This document shows positions 33,186 through 45,764 of a stretch of 64,000 bases of DNA, in pieces (position 1 is the first letter of the stretch; each line of letters begins with the position of its first letter). The translations under genes and the position numbers were made by a program. Origin of the DNA: Erigeron canadensis (taxonomy: Eukaryota > Streptophyta > Magnoliopsida > Asterales > Asteraceae); contig NC_057768.1 of assembly GCF_010389155.1 (NCBI RefSeq), positions 17,605,664 to 17,669,663 on the forward strand, written 5' to 3'. The notes beneath the pieces are model-generated. The model saw only the letters and a program-made list of their open reading frames with translations, did not search any database and was not told the origin of the DNA.

Positions 33186-36103
33186 TGTAACACCCCGCTA
33201 AAGTGGAAAATACAGGATGCACAGAATAACACAATTGCACACAGTACAAGTTCCAACACAGCCATTAACATTAACAAAGAACAAAAGTACGATAGTTATT
33301 ACAGAACATAAGATGTACTCAAATTAGTCGATAATCATAAGACAGAACAATTGTCTTTTAAGAACTACAACTTGAACTGATAAAGCAAGGGATGTCTTCA
33401 CTGCTCCTGATCTTGTATGCTCGAACAATCGCCAAAAGGATGAGGTTAGAAAGGAAGACTCCTATGCTAACAAGGTCTACTTAGCCTAGCCTGAAAAACA
33501 TGTAAGTTCAAAAGGTCAACTACAAAAGTAGTTGGTGAGGTTCACATAAAGTACGTTTTAGTTTACATATTAATATATATGTATAATAAGAACAAGATCA
33601 CAAGTTTTGTACGTTGAACCAATGTACTTTGTAATAATAAGAACTAGATCATGAAATCTGCACTTTGAACATAAGTACCTTATAATAGTAAGAACAAAGT
33701 AGGAACATATAATGAACTTTAGATAAAAATGGTCACTGCTAACCTGATTGGCCAGAACTGAACTGTAATGTAATGATGTGCTCACATATCTCAAGTACGT
33801 CAAATAAGGTCTAGATCTTGACAAGAACAAGTACAAGAACAAGTAATATGCATCCTCCAGAACTGCGGAGAATGAGGGTGGGCCTACCCCAAACAGCGCT
33901 GTCCATAATTACCTACGGTTCAATCCCTGAACTGTGGGATATGAATTGATAGCAGTGAACAAGAACTGGACAAGTACAAGTACGAACTAGAACATGATAA
34001 TGAACAAGTACAGTAGTTTAAATGTATTTAAGATCCTGCCCATTCAAGACTTAAATACTCTTTTAATTAGTTTAAGAATCATATCATAAGTAGTTCAAGA
34101 TCATAATATAGTACGTAAAATAGTTCAAGAACATATGTACAAATACAAAATAGTTTTCATGCTTTTCAGACCCCGATAAAAGAACTTGAACAAAATGTAC
34201 GAAAATCCAAGCACGTTTTGATGAAAGCCTAAGTACATATCATTGATCATAAATAAGTACATATATTAGTTCATGGGATTATTTAATCACTGAAATGCCC
34301 TTGATGAATTGATGATTTGGTCCTTTGAAGATCTTTGAACGTTTTGACTCAAAAGAATTTAAATGAACTTTAAGTACATGAACTGGACTCGAACTGAACT
34401 TCTTTGAACTCACACATAAGTACTTATCGTGTTAATGAGTTGAACATGTCTTTAATAATGAGTTTAGCGTTAAGAACTCAATTTGGTTGTTCATAGAACT
34501 CGTACTTTAGTAATTAAGATAGAACATGCCTTTAATGTACACAATTAAGGTTTGCACAATGTACGTTGTTCTGTATCGATTTATGAACTAGCTCTGGTGT
34601 CTATAAGTGGTCTTGATTGTACTTAATCGAAGAATATTGAAGCTAAGGACTTGTCTAGGAGTCATGTATTAGATTTGGTTGATTAGTGATGAAGTGTCGT
34701 ATGTTATAGAACATGTTCATGTTGTTTTCCGATTGCACAAAGTCGTCCTAGGGTTTGGTGTTCAAGACCGTCCCTTTGGACAAGGCTCAAAGTCGTTCTA
34801 GGTTTTCAGAGGCACAAGATCGTCCCATTGACATGCACAAGATCGTCCCATTGTTTCAATGTACAAGATCGTCTTAGATGCCTATAGTTCAAGATCGTTT
34901 CAAGTTCTATGGTGTAAGGTCGTTTCAATGACCAATGCTAAAGATCGTTTTAAGGTTAGGGCTCAAGATCGTCTTACAAGGCAACTCAGGATCTTCCTAA
35001 CTGACTTGAAGCAGGATCGTTCTAATGATCCAAGGACAAGAACAAGGCACATGATCATTTTGAAGGACAAGTGTTTGAGCAAAACCGATCCGAAGGATCA
35101 GTTACCCAATAGAAGTACCAACAACACCACACAAGATCGAACGAACAAGTACGAGGTACCAAAGGGGCTGTCTAGGACGATCTTGGGGTCAAGATCATCC
35201 CATCCAGGATCGTTCTACATGCCACACGAGCTGAACAAGAACAAGCACATAATACGAAGGTCTAGATGTATTTCCGGACTTGTTAGAACATAGCACTAGT
35301 ACTTATATGCACAATAACACTAACCAATAACATTTTTAACGATTTCAAGACCATCTATAACATGTACAAGTCATGGCACATTAAGAACAAGTTTTCCTTC
35401 ACTTTCAAAAATGGGTTTTGTAGATTAAAGCATGTTATGACCCAAATTTGTTCACACAAATGTTATTAAGCACATTTAGACACAAACCCATTAACTATTA
35501 ACACGAATTTCAATCAAAATTGGACCAAATCATCAAGAATATGAACTTGAAAAAGTACACTTTTAATTTGATCAAAAACTCATAAGTTGTTGTCGTTACC
35601 TGAGATTTGATTCCAGAAATATGTTTTGATTATCACAAGGATGCTAAAACTATAAACGATTTTGGTTAATCAACCCAAAATCAAAAGATTTTTTTGTGTG
35701 TGTGTGTTTTAGGTGGCTGCACTATGTGTTTTAGAGAGAGAGAGAAAAAAAGATGAAGAAGATGGAATGTGTTTGCTTCTCTCTCCAGGGTTCCCATCAT
35801 TTTCTATTTAAACCTTTCCCATATTAAATGAACTCAATAAATGCAAGGACTATTTGCGAACATTTTGAACTAGAACTTTTATGAACACGAACGTTTATGA
35901 ACCGAACTTTAATATTCCATCGAACTTATTCATGAACTCGAATAATAAATCAAGATTTTAAGATCAAATTGACCTCCATAAAAGCACATAATTTAGGTCT
36001 AAAGTACGTCAAGAACTTAAATAAGTTGAACTGTCTAGCCGTTCTAGTGGCGAAAGTACGTTTCAAAGAACTTATTCAGAACATTTCTAAGACGGTTGTT
36101 ACA
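33186..36103 (-). repeat. 3' LTR of the gypsy element
   Basis: 2918 bp, TG...CA termini (TGTAAC...GTTACA on both strands). Very similar to the 5' LTR but lacks about 76 bases present there at 42367-42442; the flanks of the gap share AAAA. It contains a dense array of AAGATCGT-type words (34740-35220). Open frames inside it are not genes. Confidence 0.95.
34740..35220 (-). repeat. Degenerate GACGATCTTG array in gypsy LTR
   Basis: The word AAGATCGTC and variants (AGGATCGTT, AAGATCGTTT, AAAGTCGT) recur about 20 times at irregular spacing. The same array is present at about 42965-43455 in the other LTR. On the coding strand the word is GACGATCTT. An irregular array of one short word within U3 suggests protein binding, but that is inference. 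Confidence 0.7.
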
Positions 36104-39100
36104 TTCTCCCCCACTTGGAGGATTTCATCCTCGAAATTAAGAGTCTTGCCGATAAAAAAGATGAGGGTACTTCTTCTTAATGAAGTCCTTGCGTTCCAGG
36201 TATCATTATACCCGTGTCTAGCACTCCAACGTACACGAACTAGTTGTACTCTGCTCTGTCTAGTCTGTTTAGCATCTCTATCAATGATCTCGATGGGCTC
36301 TTCAGTGAACTCAAGCCCTTCGTCTATATGAACATCCTTAACAGGAATGACGGTCGGGTCGTCAGCCATGCACTTCTTAAGATTGGACACGTGGAATGTG
36401 TCATGAACGTTGCCAAGTTTTAGTGGTAGTTCCAGTTTGTACGCTATTGGTCCCACACGTTTAATGATCTTATAAGGTCCAATGTACCGAGGCGCCAATT
36501 TGCCTTTCTTGCCGAACCGGGCAGTACCTTTCCAAGGGGAAACTTTCAATAGAACTTTATCGCCTACCTCGAACTCTAAAGGTTTACGGCGTTTGTCCGC
36601 ATAGGACTTTTGTCTGTCTTCAGCAGCTTTAAGCTTTTCTTTGATAACAGTTATTTTGTCTATAGTGAACTGTACGACTGGGAGCTTCATCCAGCTTCTT
36701 TCACCGGCGTCTAGCCAGCAAAGTGGTGATCTGCACTTACGACCATATAAGGCCTTGAACAGTGCACACTAAGTACTAGTGTGATAGCTGTTATTGTACG
36801 AGAACTCGATCAACGGAAGATGTTTATCCCAACTCCCTCTAAACTCTAATGCACAAGAACGGAGCATGTTCCCCAAGGTCTGAATAGTACGTTCGCTTTG
36901 CCCGTCCGTCTGTAGGTGATAAGCGGTGCTCAAGTTAAGTCTAGTACCTAACGCTTCTTGAAGTGACTGCCAAAAGTCGGACGTGAAGCGAGGATCTCGA
37001 TCGGACACAATCGATAAAGGGACACCGTACTTGGTCACAATATCGTCTATATAAATCTCAGCGAGTCTCTCCAGTGAGTAGTCATCACGAATTAGAAGAA
37101 AACGAGCTGATTTCGTCAGTCTGTCTACGATAACCCAAATAGAGTTATGGTTGTCTTTCGTACGAGGCAGTTTCATGATGAAATCCATGGTAATATCTTC
37201 CCACTTCCACACCGGGACTTCTAATTGTTTCAACAAACCAGAAGGTTTCTGATGTTCGATCTTGACTTTAGAACATGTCAGACATCTGCTGACGTACTCA
37301 AAGATCTCTCTCTTCATCCCAGGCCACCAATAGTCTTGCTTCAAGTTCTTATACATTTTGTCTGCGCCCGGATGAATCGAGTACCTTGAACTGTGAGCTT
37401 CCTGCATGATGATCTCTCGAACACCATTAACTGCAGGGATCCAAACTCGGTTCTTGAACTTCCTGACTCCTTCATCATCAACTACTAGCTCTTGAGCGAT
37501 CGGGCCTAACCGTTCTGCCTTTATGTTGTCTTTTGACCTCAAGCCGATTTTTTGACTTGCGATCACAAGTTGTCTTAAGTCTGTGCGATATGCTTCGTTG
37601 ATAGATAAGATCTTGACTCGTTCTTTTCTGCTTAAAGCATCAGCTACTACATTTGCTTTTCCAAGAGAGTACTTAATGTCACAATCGTAATCACTTAGTA
37701 GTTCCACCCATCGCCTTTGCCTCATATTCAGTTCTTTCTGGTTGTACACATGTTGCAACCTCTTATGATCAGTGAAGATCGTACATTTAGTTCCGTACAG
37801 GTAGTGCCTCCAAATCTTTAGGGCAAAAAAGACTGCTCCAAGTTCTAGATCGTGGGTGGTGTAGTTCTTTTCATGCACTTTAAGTTGTCTGGATGCGTAG
37901 GCGATCACTTTGCCTCTTTGCATCAGTACACAACCTAGACCTTGATGTGAAGCATCATAGTACACGACAAAGTCTTCGGTGTCTTCTGGTAAAGCTAGAA
38001 CAGGTGCTTTACACAGTCTATCTTTTAGGGTTTGGAACGCTCGTTCTTGTTGTTCGCCCCAAATAAAGTCCTTGGTCTTTTGGGTCAGTTGAGTCAAGGG
38101 TAGTGCGATCTTAGAAAAGTTCTCGATAAAACGACGATAATAACCAGCTAGTCCGAGAAAACTACGAACTTCAGTAGGAGCTTTCGGAGCCTCCCACTTT
38201 TTAATGGCTTCAATCTTGGCCGGGTCGACATGAATGCCTTGTTCGTTTACGACGTGGCCGAGGAACTGTACTTGGCGAAGCCAGAACTCGCACTTAGAGA
38301 ACTTAGCGTACAACTCTTCTTCTCGAAGAAGTTGTAGAATAGAACGTAAATGTTGTTCATGATCAGTCTTGTTCCGAGAGTACACGAGTATGTCGTCAAT
38401 GAACACAATAACAAATTTGTCTAAGAACGGACGACAGACACGATTCATTAAGTCCATAAAGATCGCTGGAGCATTAGTCAGACCAAATGGCATAACGAGA
38501 AATTCGTAATGGACATAACGAGTACGAAAAGCTGTCTTTGGGACGTCACCATCCTGAACACGGATCTGGTGATAACCCGAACGTAGATCGATCTTAGAGA
38601 AGTACGAAGCACCTTGCAATTGATCAAACAGATCGTGTATGCGAGGCAAGGGATACCGGTTCTTAACGGTTAATTTGTTCAGTTCACGATAGTCTATGCA
38701 CATTCTCATGGAGCCATATTTCTTTTTAACGAATAGCATCGGTGCCCCCCAAGGGGATGAACTAGGACGAATAAAGCCTTTGCTCAAAAGTTCTTGTAAT
38801 TGATTGGACAGTTCTTGCATTTCAGGAGGAGCTAAACGATACGGTGCTTTAGCGACTGGTGCTGCACCGGGAACAAGATGAATATTGAACTCGACTTATC
38901 CAACATGTGGTATACCTGGTAAGTCATCAGGAAAGAGATCTGGGAAGTTCCGAACAATGGGGATGTCTTGAACTTTCAGTTCTTTAACACTTTTATCAAT
39001 GACATGAGCTAGGTACACAAGATGATCTTTCTTGTCCAAGTACTTACGGAATTTCATGGCTGAGATGATTTTAAGTTCGTTCGTGGACTTATCGCCTTGT

Positions 39101-40829
39101 ACGATCAAGATCTCGCCGTTCAAGAGCGGTATATGAACTGATTTCTCGTGGCAACAAATATTCGCGTGGTGTTTGGATAGCCAATCCATTCCCATGATAA
39201 CATCAAAGCTACTAATCTCGACAGGGATTAGGTCAATTGTAAAGTTCTTGTCTACTAAGATCAAAGGTCAGTCTAGAGCAATTTCATTAGTGCCGTACTT
39301 ATGGCCATTTACGTACTCTACCACATACTTATCATTTAGTTTGCCAGTTTTCATGTCAGTCTTAGCTTTAAAGTCTAAAGCGACAAAGCTACGTTCAGCA
39401 CCGGAGTCAAATAGTATGGAAGCATAATGATTGTTCAGAAGAAAAGTACCTGTCACAACCTGAGGGTTCTGACGAGCTTCCTCAGCGTTCAGAGCAAAAA
39501 CACGGGCGTTAGCAGGGCCTTGTTGGTTTTGCTGTTGCTGATGGTTCTGGTTCTGGTTTCTTGGCCCGCGTGGATAAGCAGCACCCTGAACTTGGGCGTT
39601 CTGGATCTGGTTCTGATTTCTTTGAACTGGAACAACAGGTAGTAGTGGAGGTCTGGCATTTCTTACTGGAGGATTTCTGTTCACTGGCGGTGGGTTGGTT
39701 CTGATCAAGTTCTCTGAGACAGCATTACAGTACTTTGCCATGTGTCCAACACCTTGGCACTTATAGCAGACAGGGCAAGCACCAGTGTGATGAAGGTTAC
39801 AACGGTTACACTTAGGATAAGCTCCAGAGTATCTAGTCGGTTCAGGCACTACGGTCACAACATAGTTCTTCAAGATCTTCCCCTTCTTACTTGGGGGCTC
39901 AACTTTCTTCTCAACCACCTCTTCAGCCTTCCTTTTCCCCTTATCAGCATTCTCAGTCAAACCTCCTGACCTGATAATATCTTTGGTCAAGGTCTTAGCT
40001 AGTACAGTGGCTCTTGACATGGTCTTGGGGCCTTTGCTGGTGAGGTCACGGCAGATCTCAGGAATCAAGCCCCAGATGAAACGATCGATCTTCTTCTCCT
40101 CTGTAGAAGCCAAGTGTGGTACAAGTCTAGCAAGCTCATTGAATCTCAGAATGTACTTCTCAATCTCCAAACCCTCCATCTTCAAATCCCAAAACTCTTG
40201 TTCTAACTCCTGCAATGCATCTTTAGTGCAGAATTCGGCTCCCATCATCTTCTGAAGTTCTTCCCAAGAGTGAGCATAAGCGGTCTTCCTGCCAACAGTA
40301 GTGACGATGCCAGTCCACCAAGACCTAGCAGCTCCATCAAACTGGCTGGTCGCATGCTCCACCATCTTGTCTTCAGTAGTCTCAGTGTGGTATAGGGCTT
40401 CATCCATGTTTTCAAACCACATCAACAGTTCAGCAGAACCTTTCTCCCCTTTGTAGACTGGGGTTTGCACTGAGTAAAGGTCTTGAACAAACACCCTCTA
40501 CTTCGGGTAACTCTGCCCTCAGTAGTAGCTCGAGTGTTGATCTGGCTAGCACCATCAGAATCACTGTGCACTTCCTGGTTCTGTTCAGGTTCTTCTTGAG
40601 CTCTCTTGTTCTGAGTGACTCTAGTAGTTATAGTACCTTCAGTCAAGGGAATCTCTAGTATCTGAGCAACTTGAGTGGCAAGGTTCGGCATCATCGCATT
40701 CATGTGGTCAGTGATGAGGTTCGCTACGTCTTCTAGAGTGAAGTTGACAGTAGCATTAGCACTTGGTTCAGGTTCAGTCGGTTCAACAGCGGGTGCAACC
40801 TTGGCTTTTCTTCCCCGTTTAGCCGGCAT
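36076..40829 (-). pseudogene. Gypsy gag-pol polyprotein (chromovirus)
   Basis: Starts at ATG 40829 (MPAKRGRKAK). Gag: capsid region (EFWDLKMEGLEIEKYILRF, near 40190) and zinc knuckle CYKCQGVGHMAKYC (near 39745). Protease: ILFDSGAERSFV (near 39400). [16 protein letters not shown] and [11 protein letters not shown] (near 38390). RNase [13 protein letters not shown] and FTDHKRLQH. Integrase: HPGADKMY...CLTC zinc domain, core [18 protein letters not shown] and [12 protein letters not shown], then GPYKI and a chromodomain-like VRVRWSARHGYNDTWN (near 36220). Defects are a one-base frameshift near 40495, TGA at 39268-39270, TAA at 38896-38898 (Gln expected) and TAG at 36769-36771 (Lys expected). The reading runs to 36076, past the polypurine tract into the 3' LTR. 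Confidence 0.9.
36104..36118 (-). other. Polypurine tract of gypsy element
   Basis: On the minus strand AGTGGGGGAGAA directly precedes the 3' LTR start TGTAACAACC. This is the plus-strand primer site. Confidence 0.9.
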
Positions 40830-41333
40830 CCTTCCTTATATCTCCTCATAAGACGAAAATATGAACTCGATTACGTTTCGCACAAGTCTATAGCTCCAAG
40901 CACGTAGTACGTTAATAAATGATTGTCGTTAGCACAATATATGAACAAGAACAGTCATCGGTCGTACGATAAGTTCCTATAGTCGTATAAGCTCTAAGGC
41001 CTATAATCGAAGCACAAGCACGTATGTCTTACAAGAACGAATGAAATATAAGAGGATGAATGAACTAGAACTGATATGATCGAGAACGAGGTTGCACGAA
41101 GTTCTTAATAGAGCTCTAAGAAATGGATGACACCTTCAATGACACACCTTGAGGTCCTAGGTGCTTTTATCGTAATTAGATGTAGTTGATCAGGTTACAT
41201 CTAATTAGGATAAGAGTACCTACTACTCAACTCGGTCATAAAAGAATCACCTCAGAGTGGATTCAAGTTATAGCTCAAGTTTTCCTTAGGAAAAAGCTCG
41301 GTGTTCACTATAACCCTGGCTCCTTATACCAAC
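40830..41333 (-). other. Gypsy 5' leader and primer-binding site
   Basis: About 0.5 kb between the 5' LTR and gag. The first bases (41333 downward) read GTTGGTATAAGGAGCCAGG, close to the initiator tRNA-Met primer site (TGGTATCAGAGCC) with a few changes. The rest is untranslated leader. Confidence 0.75.
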
Positions 41334-44300
41334 TGTAACACCCCGCTAAAGCTGAAAATACGGGATGCACAGGTAAGCACAATTGCACACAGTACAAGTT
41401 CCAACACAACCATTAACATTAACAAAGAACAGAAGTACGATAGTTATTACAGAACATAAGATGTACTCAAATTAGTTGATAATCATAAGACAGAACAATT
41501 GTCTTTTAAGAACTAGAACTTGAACTGATATAGCAAGGGATGTCTTCACTGCTCCTGATCTTGTATGCTCGAACAATCGCCAAAAGGATGAGGTTAGAAA
41601 GGAAGACTCCTATGCTAACAAGGTCTACTTAGCCTAGCCTGAAAAGCATGTAAGTTCAAAAGGTCAACTACAAAAGTAGTTGGTGAGGTTCACATAAAGT
41701 ACGTTTTAGTTTACATATAAATATATATGTATAATAAGAACAAGATCATAAGAACAAGATCACAAGTATTGTACGTTGAACCAATGTACTTTGTAATAAT
41801 AAGAACTAGATCATGAAATCTGCACTTTGAACATAAGTACCTTATAATAGTAAGAATAGAGCAGGAACATATAATGAACTTTAGATAAAAATGGTCACTG
41901 CTAACCCGATTGGCCAGAACTGAACTGTAATGTAATGATGTGCTCACATATCTCAAGTACGTCAAATAAGGTCTAGATCAGAACAAGAACAAGTACAAGA
42001 ACAAGTAATATGCATCCTCCAGAACGGCGGAGAATGAGGGTGGGCCTACCCTAAACAGCGCTGTCCATAATTACCTATGGTTCAATCCCTGAACCGTGGG
42101 ATATGAATTGATAGCAGTGAACAAGAACTGGACAAGTACAAGTATGAACTAGAACATGATAATGAACAAGTACAGTAGTTTAAATGTATTTAAGATCCTG
42201 CCCATTCAAGACTTAAATACTCTTTTAAATAGTTTAAGAATCATATCATAAGTAGTTCAAGATCATAATATAGTACGTAAAATAGTTCAAGAACATATGT
42301 ACAAGTACAAAATAGTTTTCATGCTTTTCAGACCCCGATAAAAGAACTTGAACAAAATGTACGAAAAGGGGATTAGTGAACTCACAGTGATCTGGTACAA
42401 GCACAGAGAACAAGTACAGAGATAGATAAGTTATATCTATCAAAATCCAAGCACGTTTTGATGAAAGCCTAAGTACATATCATTGATCATAAATAAGTAC
42501 ATATATTAGTTCATGGGATTATTTAATCACTGAAATGCCCTTGATGAACTGATGATTTGGTCCTTTGAAAATCTTTGAACGTTTTGACTCAAAAGAGTTT
42601 AAATGAACTTTAAGTACATGAACTGGACTCGAACTGAACTTCTTTGAACTCACACATAAGTACTTATCGTGTTAATGAGTTGAACATGTCTTTAATAATG
42701 ACTTTAGCGTTAAGAACTCAATTTGGTTGTTCATAGAACTCGTACTTTAGTAATTAAGATAGAACATGCCTTTAATGTACACAATTAAGGTTTGCACAAT
42801 GTACGTTGTTCTGTATCGATTTATGAACTAGCTCTGGTGTCTATAAGTGGTCTTGATTGTACTTAATCGAAGAATATTGAAGCTAAGGACTTGTCTAGGA
42901 GTCATGTACTAGATTTGGTTGATTAGTGATGAAGTGTCGTATGTTATAGAACATGTTCATGTTGTTTTCCGATTGCACAAAGTCGTCCTAGGGTTTGGTG
43001 TTCAAGACCGTCCCTTTGGACAAGGCTCAAAGTCGTTCTAGGTTTTCAGAGGCACAAGATCGTCCCATTGACATGCACAAGATCGTCCCATTGTTTCAAT
43101 GTACAAGATCGTCTTAGATGCCTATAGTTCAAGATCGTTTCAAGTTCTATGGTGCAAGATCGTTTCAATGACCAATGCTAAAGAACGTTTTAAGGTTGGG
43201 GCTCAAGATCGTCTTACAAGGCAACTCAGGATCTTCCTAACTGACTTGGAGCAGGATCGTTCTAATGATCCAAGGACAAGAACAAGGCACATGATCATTT
43301 TGAAGGACAAGTGTTTGAGCAAAACCGATCCGAAGGATCAGTTATCCAATAGACGTACCAACAACACCACACAAGATCGAATGAACAAGTACGAGGTACC
43401 AAAGGGGCTGTCTAGGACGATCTTGGGGTCAAGATCATCCCATCCAGGATCGTTCTACATGCCACACGAGCTGAACAAGAACAAGCACATAATAAGAAGG
43501 TCTAGATCTATTTCCGGACTTGTTAGAACATAGCACTAGTACTTATATGCACAATAACACTAACCAATAACATTTTTAACGATTTCGAGACCATCTATAA
43601 CATGTACAAGTCATGGCACATTAAGAACAAGTTTTCCTTCACTTTCAAAAATGGGTTTTGTAGATTAAAGCATGTTATGACCCAAATTTGTTCACACAAA
43701 TGTTATTAAGCAATCTTAGACACAAACCCATTAACTATTAACACGATTTTCAATCAAAATTGGACCAAATCATCAAGAACATGAACTTGAAAATGTACAC
43801 TTTTAATTTGATCAAAAACTCATAAATTGTTGTTGTTACCTCAGATTTTATTCCAGAAATATGTTTTGATTATCACAAGGATGCTAAAAGTACAAACGAT
43901 TTTGGTTAATCAACCCAAAATCAAAAGATGATTTTTTTGTGTGTGTTTTAGGTGGCTGCACTATGTGTTTTAGAGAGAGAGAGAAAAAAAGATGAAGAAG
44001 ATGGAATGTGTTTGCTTCTCTCTCCAGGGTTCCCATCATTTTCTATTTAAACCTTTCCCATATTAAATGAACTCAATAAATGCAAGGACTATTTGCGAAC
44101 ATTTTGAACTAGAACTTTTATGAACACGAACGTTTATGAACCGAACTTTAATATTCCATCGAACTTATTCATGAACTCGAATAATAAATCAAGATTTTAA
44201 GATCAAATTGACCTCCATAAAAGCACATAATTTAGGTCTAAAGTACGTCAAGAACTTAAATAAGTTGAACTGTCTAGCCGTTCTAGTGGCGAAAGTACGT

Positions 44301-44342
44301 TTCAAAGAACTTATTCAGAACATTTCTAAGATGGTTGTTACA
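41334..44342 (-). repeat. 5' LTR of the gypsy element
   Basis: 3009 bp. It retains the 76 bases (42367-42442) missing from the 3' LTR. Differences from its partner are scattered and mostly single bases, a little denser in the first 100 bases. Open frames here mirror those in the other LTR and are not genes. Confidence 0.95.
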
Positions 44343-45764
44343 ATTTTGGTTGTTTTGCATATTTATGATATTCTATTGTTTTTGGTGCATTGATGAAGTT
44401 TGTTAAGTGTGCAGGTTACAGATAATGAACTCATTTTACAATGTTATTGGCATCAAAATTTCAGATTGTGATTAAAGGCAAAATTTATTTCGCTTGCTTA
44501 TTAGAATTGCATTGCGACGGACAATAAAAGTTGCTCAGAAATTAGAAGAATTGTGCTACAAGGATGGATTGCCTTGTATTTATTAACCTAAGACTTAGTG
44601 TGATAGGTTATAAATATATTATCAAGATCACAACCTAAGATGTAATGTGATAGGTTGTTGATATGATATTTTGATGTATTGAAATGCATTATACATTAAA
44701 TATGTTTTAATGTAAGTTTGCATTTGTTAAGTTAAACATCAATGAAGAAATGATCGATTTTATGTCACGATAATGTAAGATTTATTTGATACATTATTGT
44801 GATGACAAGTTAGTACGGATGATTTATGATTACATATTCGAGTAGATACAGGTTTTTAGTAACGAGTATCTACAGGTTTATGTTTCTGGAATTTTCGTAA
44901 TTTTTCCTTGTTTAGAATTTTGGAAAATTCACAAAATTTGGCTAAGGAATGAAGCTTGTGTGAATAAAAATATGAAAACTTGAAGTCCTTCGTGCTGACG
45001 TCAGCATACCTTGCGCTGACGTCATCACGAAGCCCACGAACTGAGTGTTCGGCCCGGCCCATGAGGATTCGAATATAAATATGGGTTATTACTATTCATT
45101 AATTACCATTAATCGAAAATTTAACCCTAAGTAAATCACACGAACTTGCCTCCCTCGTGCGCACTATCCATTCGTATCTCTTTTCGATCGAATTCATCCT
45201 CTTTTTGTGTTTGTTACTTAGATTTGTTGGTACTTTCACGATCTATGATTGATTATTGATGTTTTGACTATAAGAACTAACGATTTTATGTCGTTATAAT
45301 GCCCAAATTTTGAATCCTCTTCGTGTGAACAGTAACTAGGACGAACCAAGAATTTGATCTTCAATTTTTGATGATTTGGACTTAAAATCTAACATAAGTT
45401 CATGTTAACATACTTAAAATCAAGATTAATTGAAGATACTATGTTTCGGTCACTATTCACATGAAGAACATCAAGTACACGAACCACTTCATGTTCATCG
45501 AATTTGTTTCGATTTTTGATTTTCTGGCATACAAGATCCATAAACAAGTCTACGCTGATGATTTTATTTGATTAACTCATTGAATGGAGATGTTTTTAGT
45601 TCGTGTTTCTGGGTTTCATTTGAAGCTCGTGCTGACGTCACGACGAAGAATATCTTCCTCGTGATGACGTCATCACGAAGCAGTCGAGCCAAAAACCCTA
45701 ATTTTTTGTTTTTAATTTCTAACTTTTTCGTTTTCTTGTCCTTTTTGTCTGTTTTTGTGTAGGT
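44343..45764 (+). other. Copy B leader of ORF-X
   Basis: It resumes copy B after the gypsy element. It holds an inverted repeat GTAGATAC/GTATCTAC (about 44842-44875), TGACGTCA sites (about 44996-45026 and 45636-45674), a pyrimidine-rich probable splice acceptor ending at AG 45221, and a GT-AG segment 45230-45762 missing from copy C. Copy C carries the collinear leader at 51778-52557. The resemblance of the CTTCGTG/TGACGTCA words to those in the LTR suggests a second regulatory region. Confidence 0.65.
45230..45762 (+). other. Probable intron in ORF-X leader
   Basis: A 533-bp segment starts GTACTTTC and ends with a T-rich tract and TTTTTGTGTAG, two bases before the ORF-X ATG. In copy C the flanking sequences are joined exactly (GATTTGTTG to GTATGGCAGG, near 51764-51788) without it. 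GT-AG ends, a polypyrimidine tract and precise absence in a sibling copy fit a spliced 5' leader intron. An insertion into B is the alternative, but no insertion signature is seen. Confidence 0.75.

Larger units (their letters stand above)
33186..44342 (-). mobile_element. Tekay-like Ty3/gypsy chromovirus nested in copy B
   Basis: An 11.2-kb element on the minus strand: 5' LTR 41334-44342, primer site, gag-pol 40829-36076, polypurine tract 36104-36118, 3' LTR 33186-36103. The ATTTT target duplication (33181-33185, 44343-44347) is exact, and removing the element restores the sequence seen in copies A and C. Long LTRs, gag and pol in one frame, and a chromodomain-like end after integrase place it in the chromoviruses, most likely Tekay. 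One frameshift and three stops disable it. Confidence 0.9.

Noticed and set aside
34859..35293. 144-codon frame on + strand, repeated at 43099-43533
   Set aside because: It lies within both LTRs of the gypsy element, antisense to it, and is built from the AAGATCGT word array. It is a repeat artefact.
39173..40255. Several + strand frames opposite gypsy gag
   Set aside because: They are antisense shadows of the gag-pol reading frame on the minus strand.
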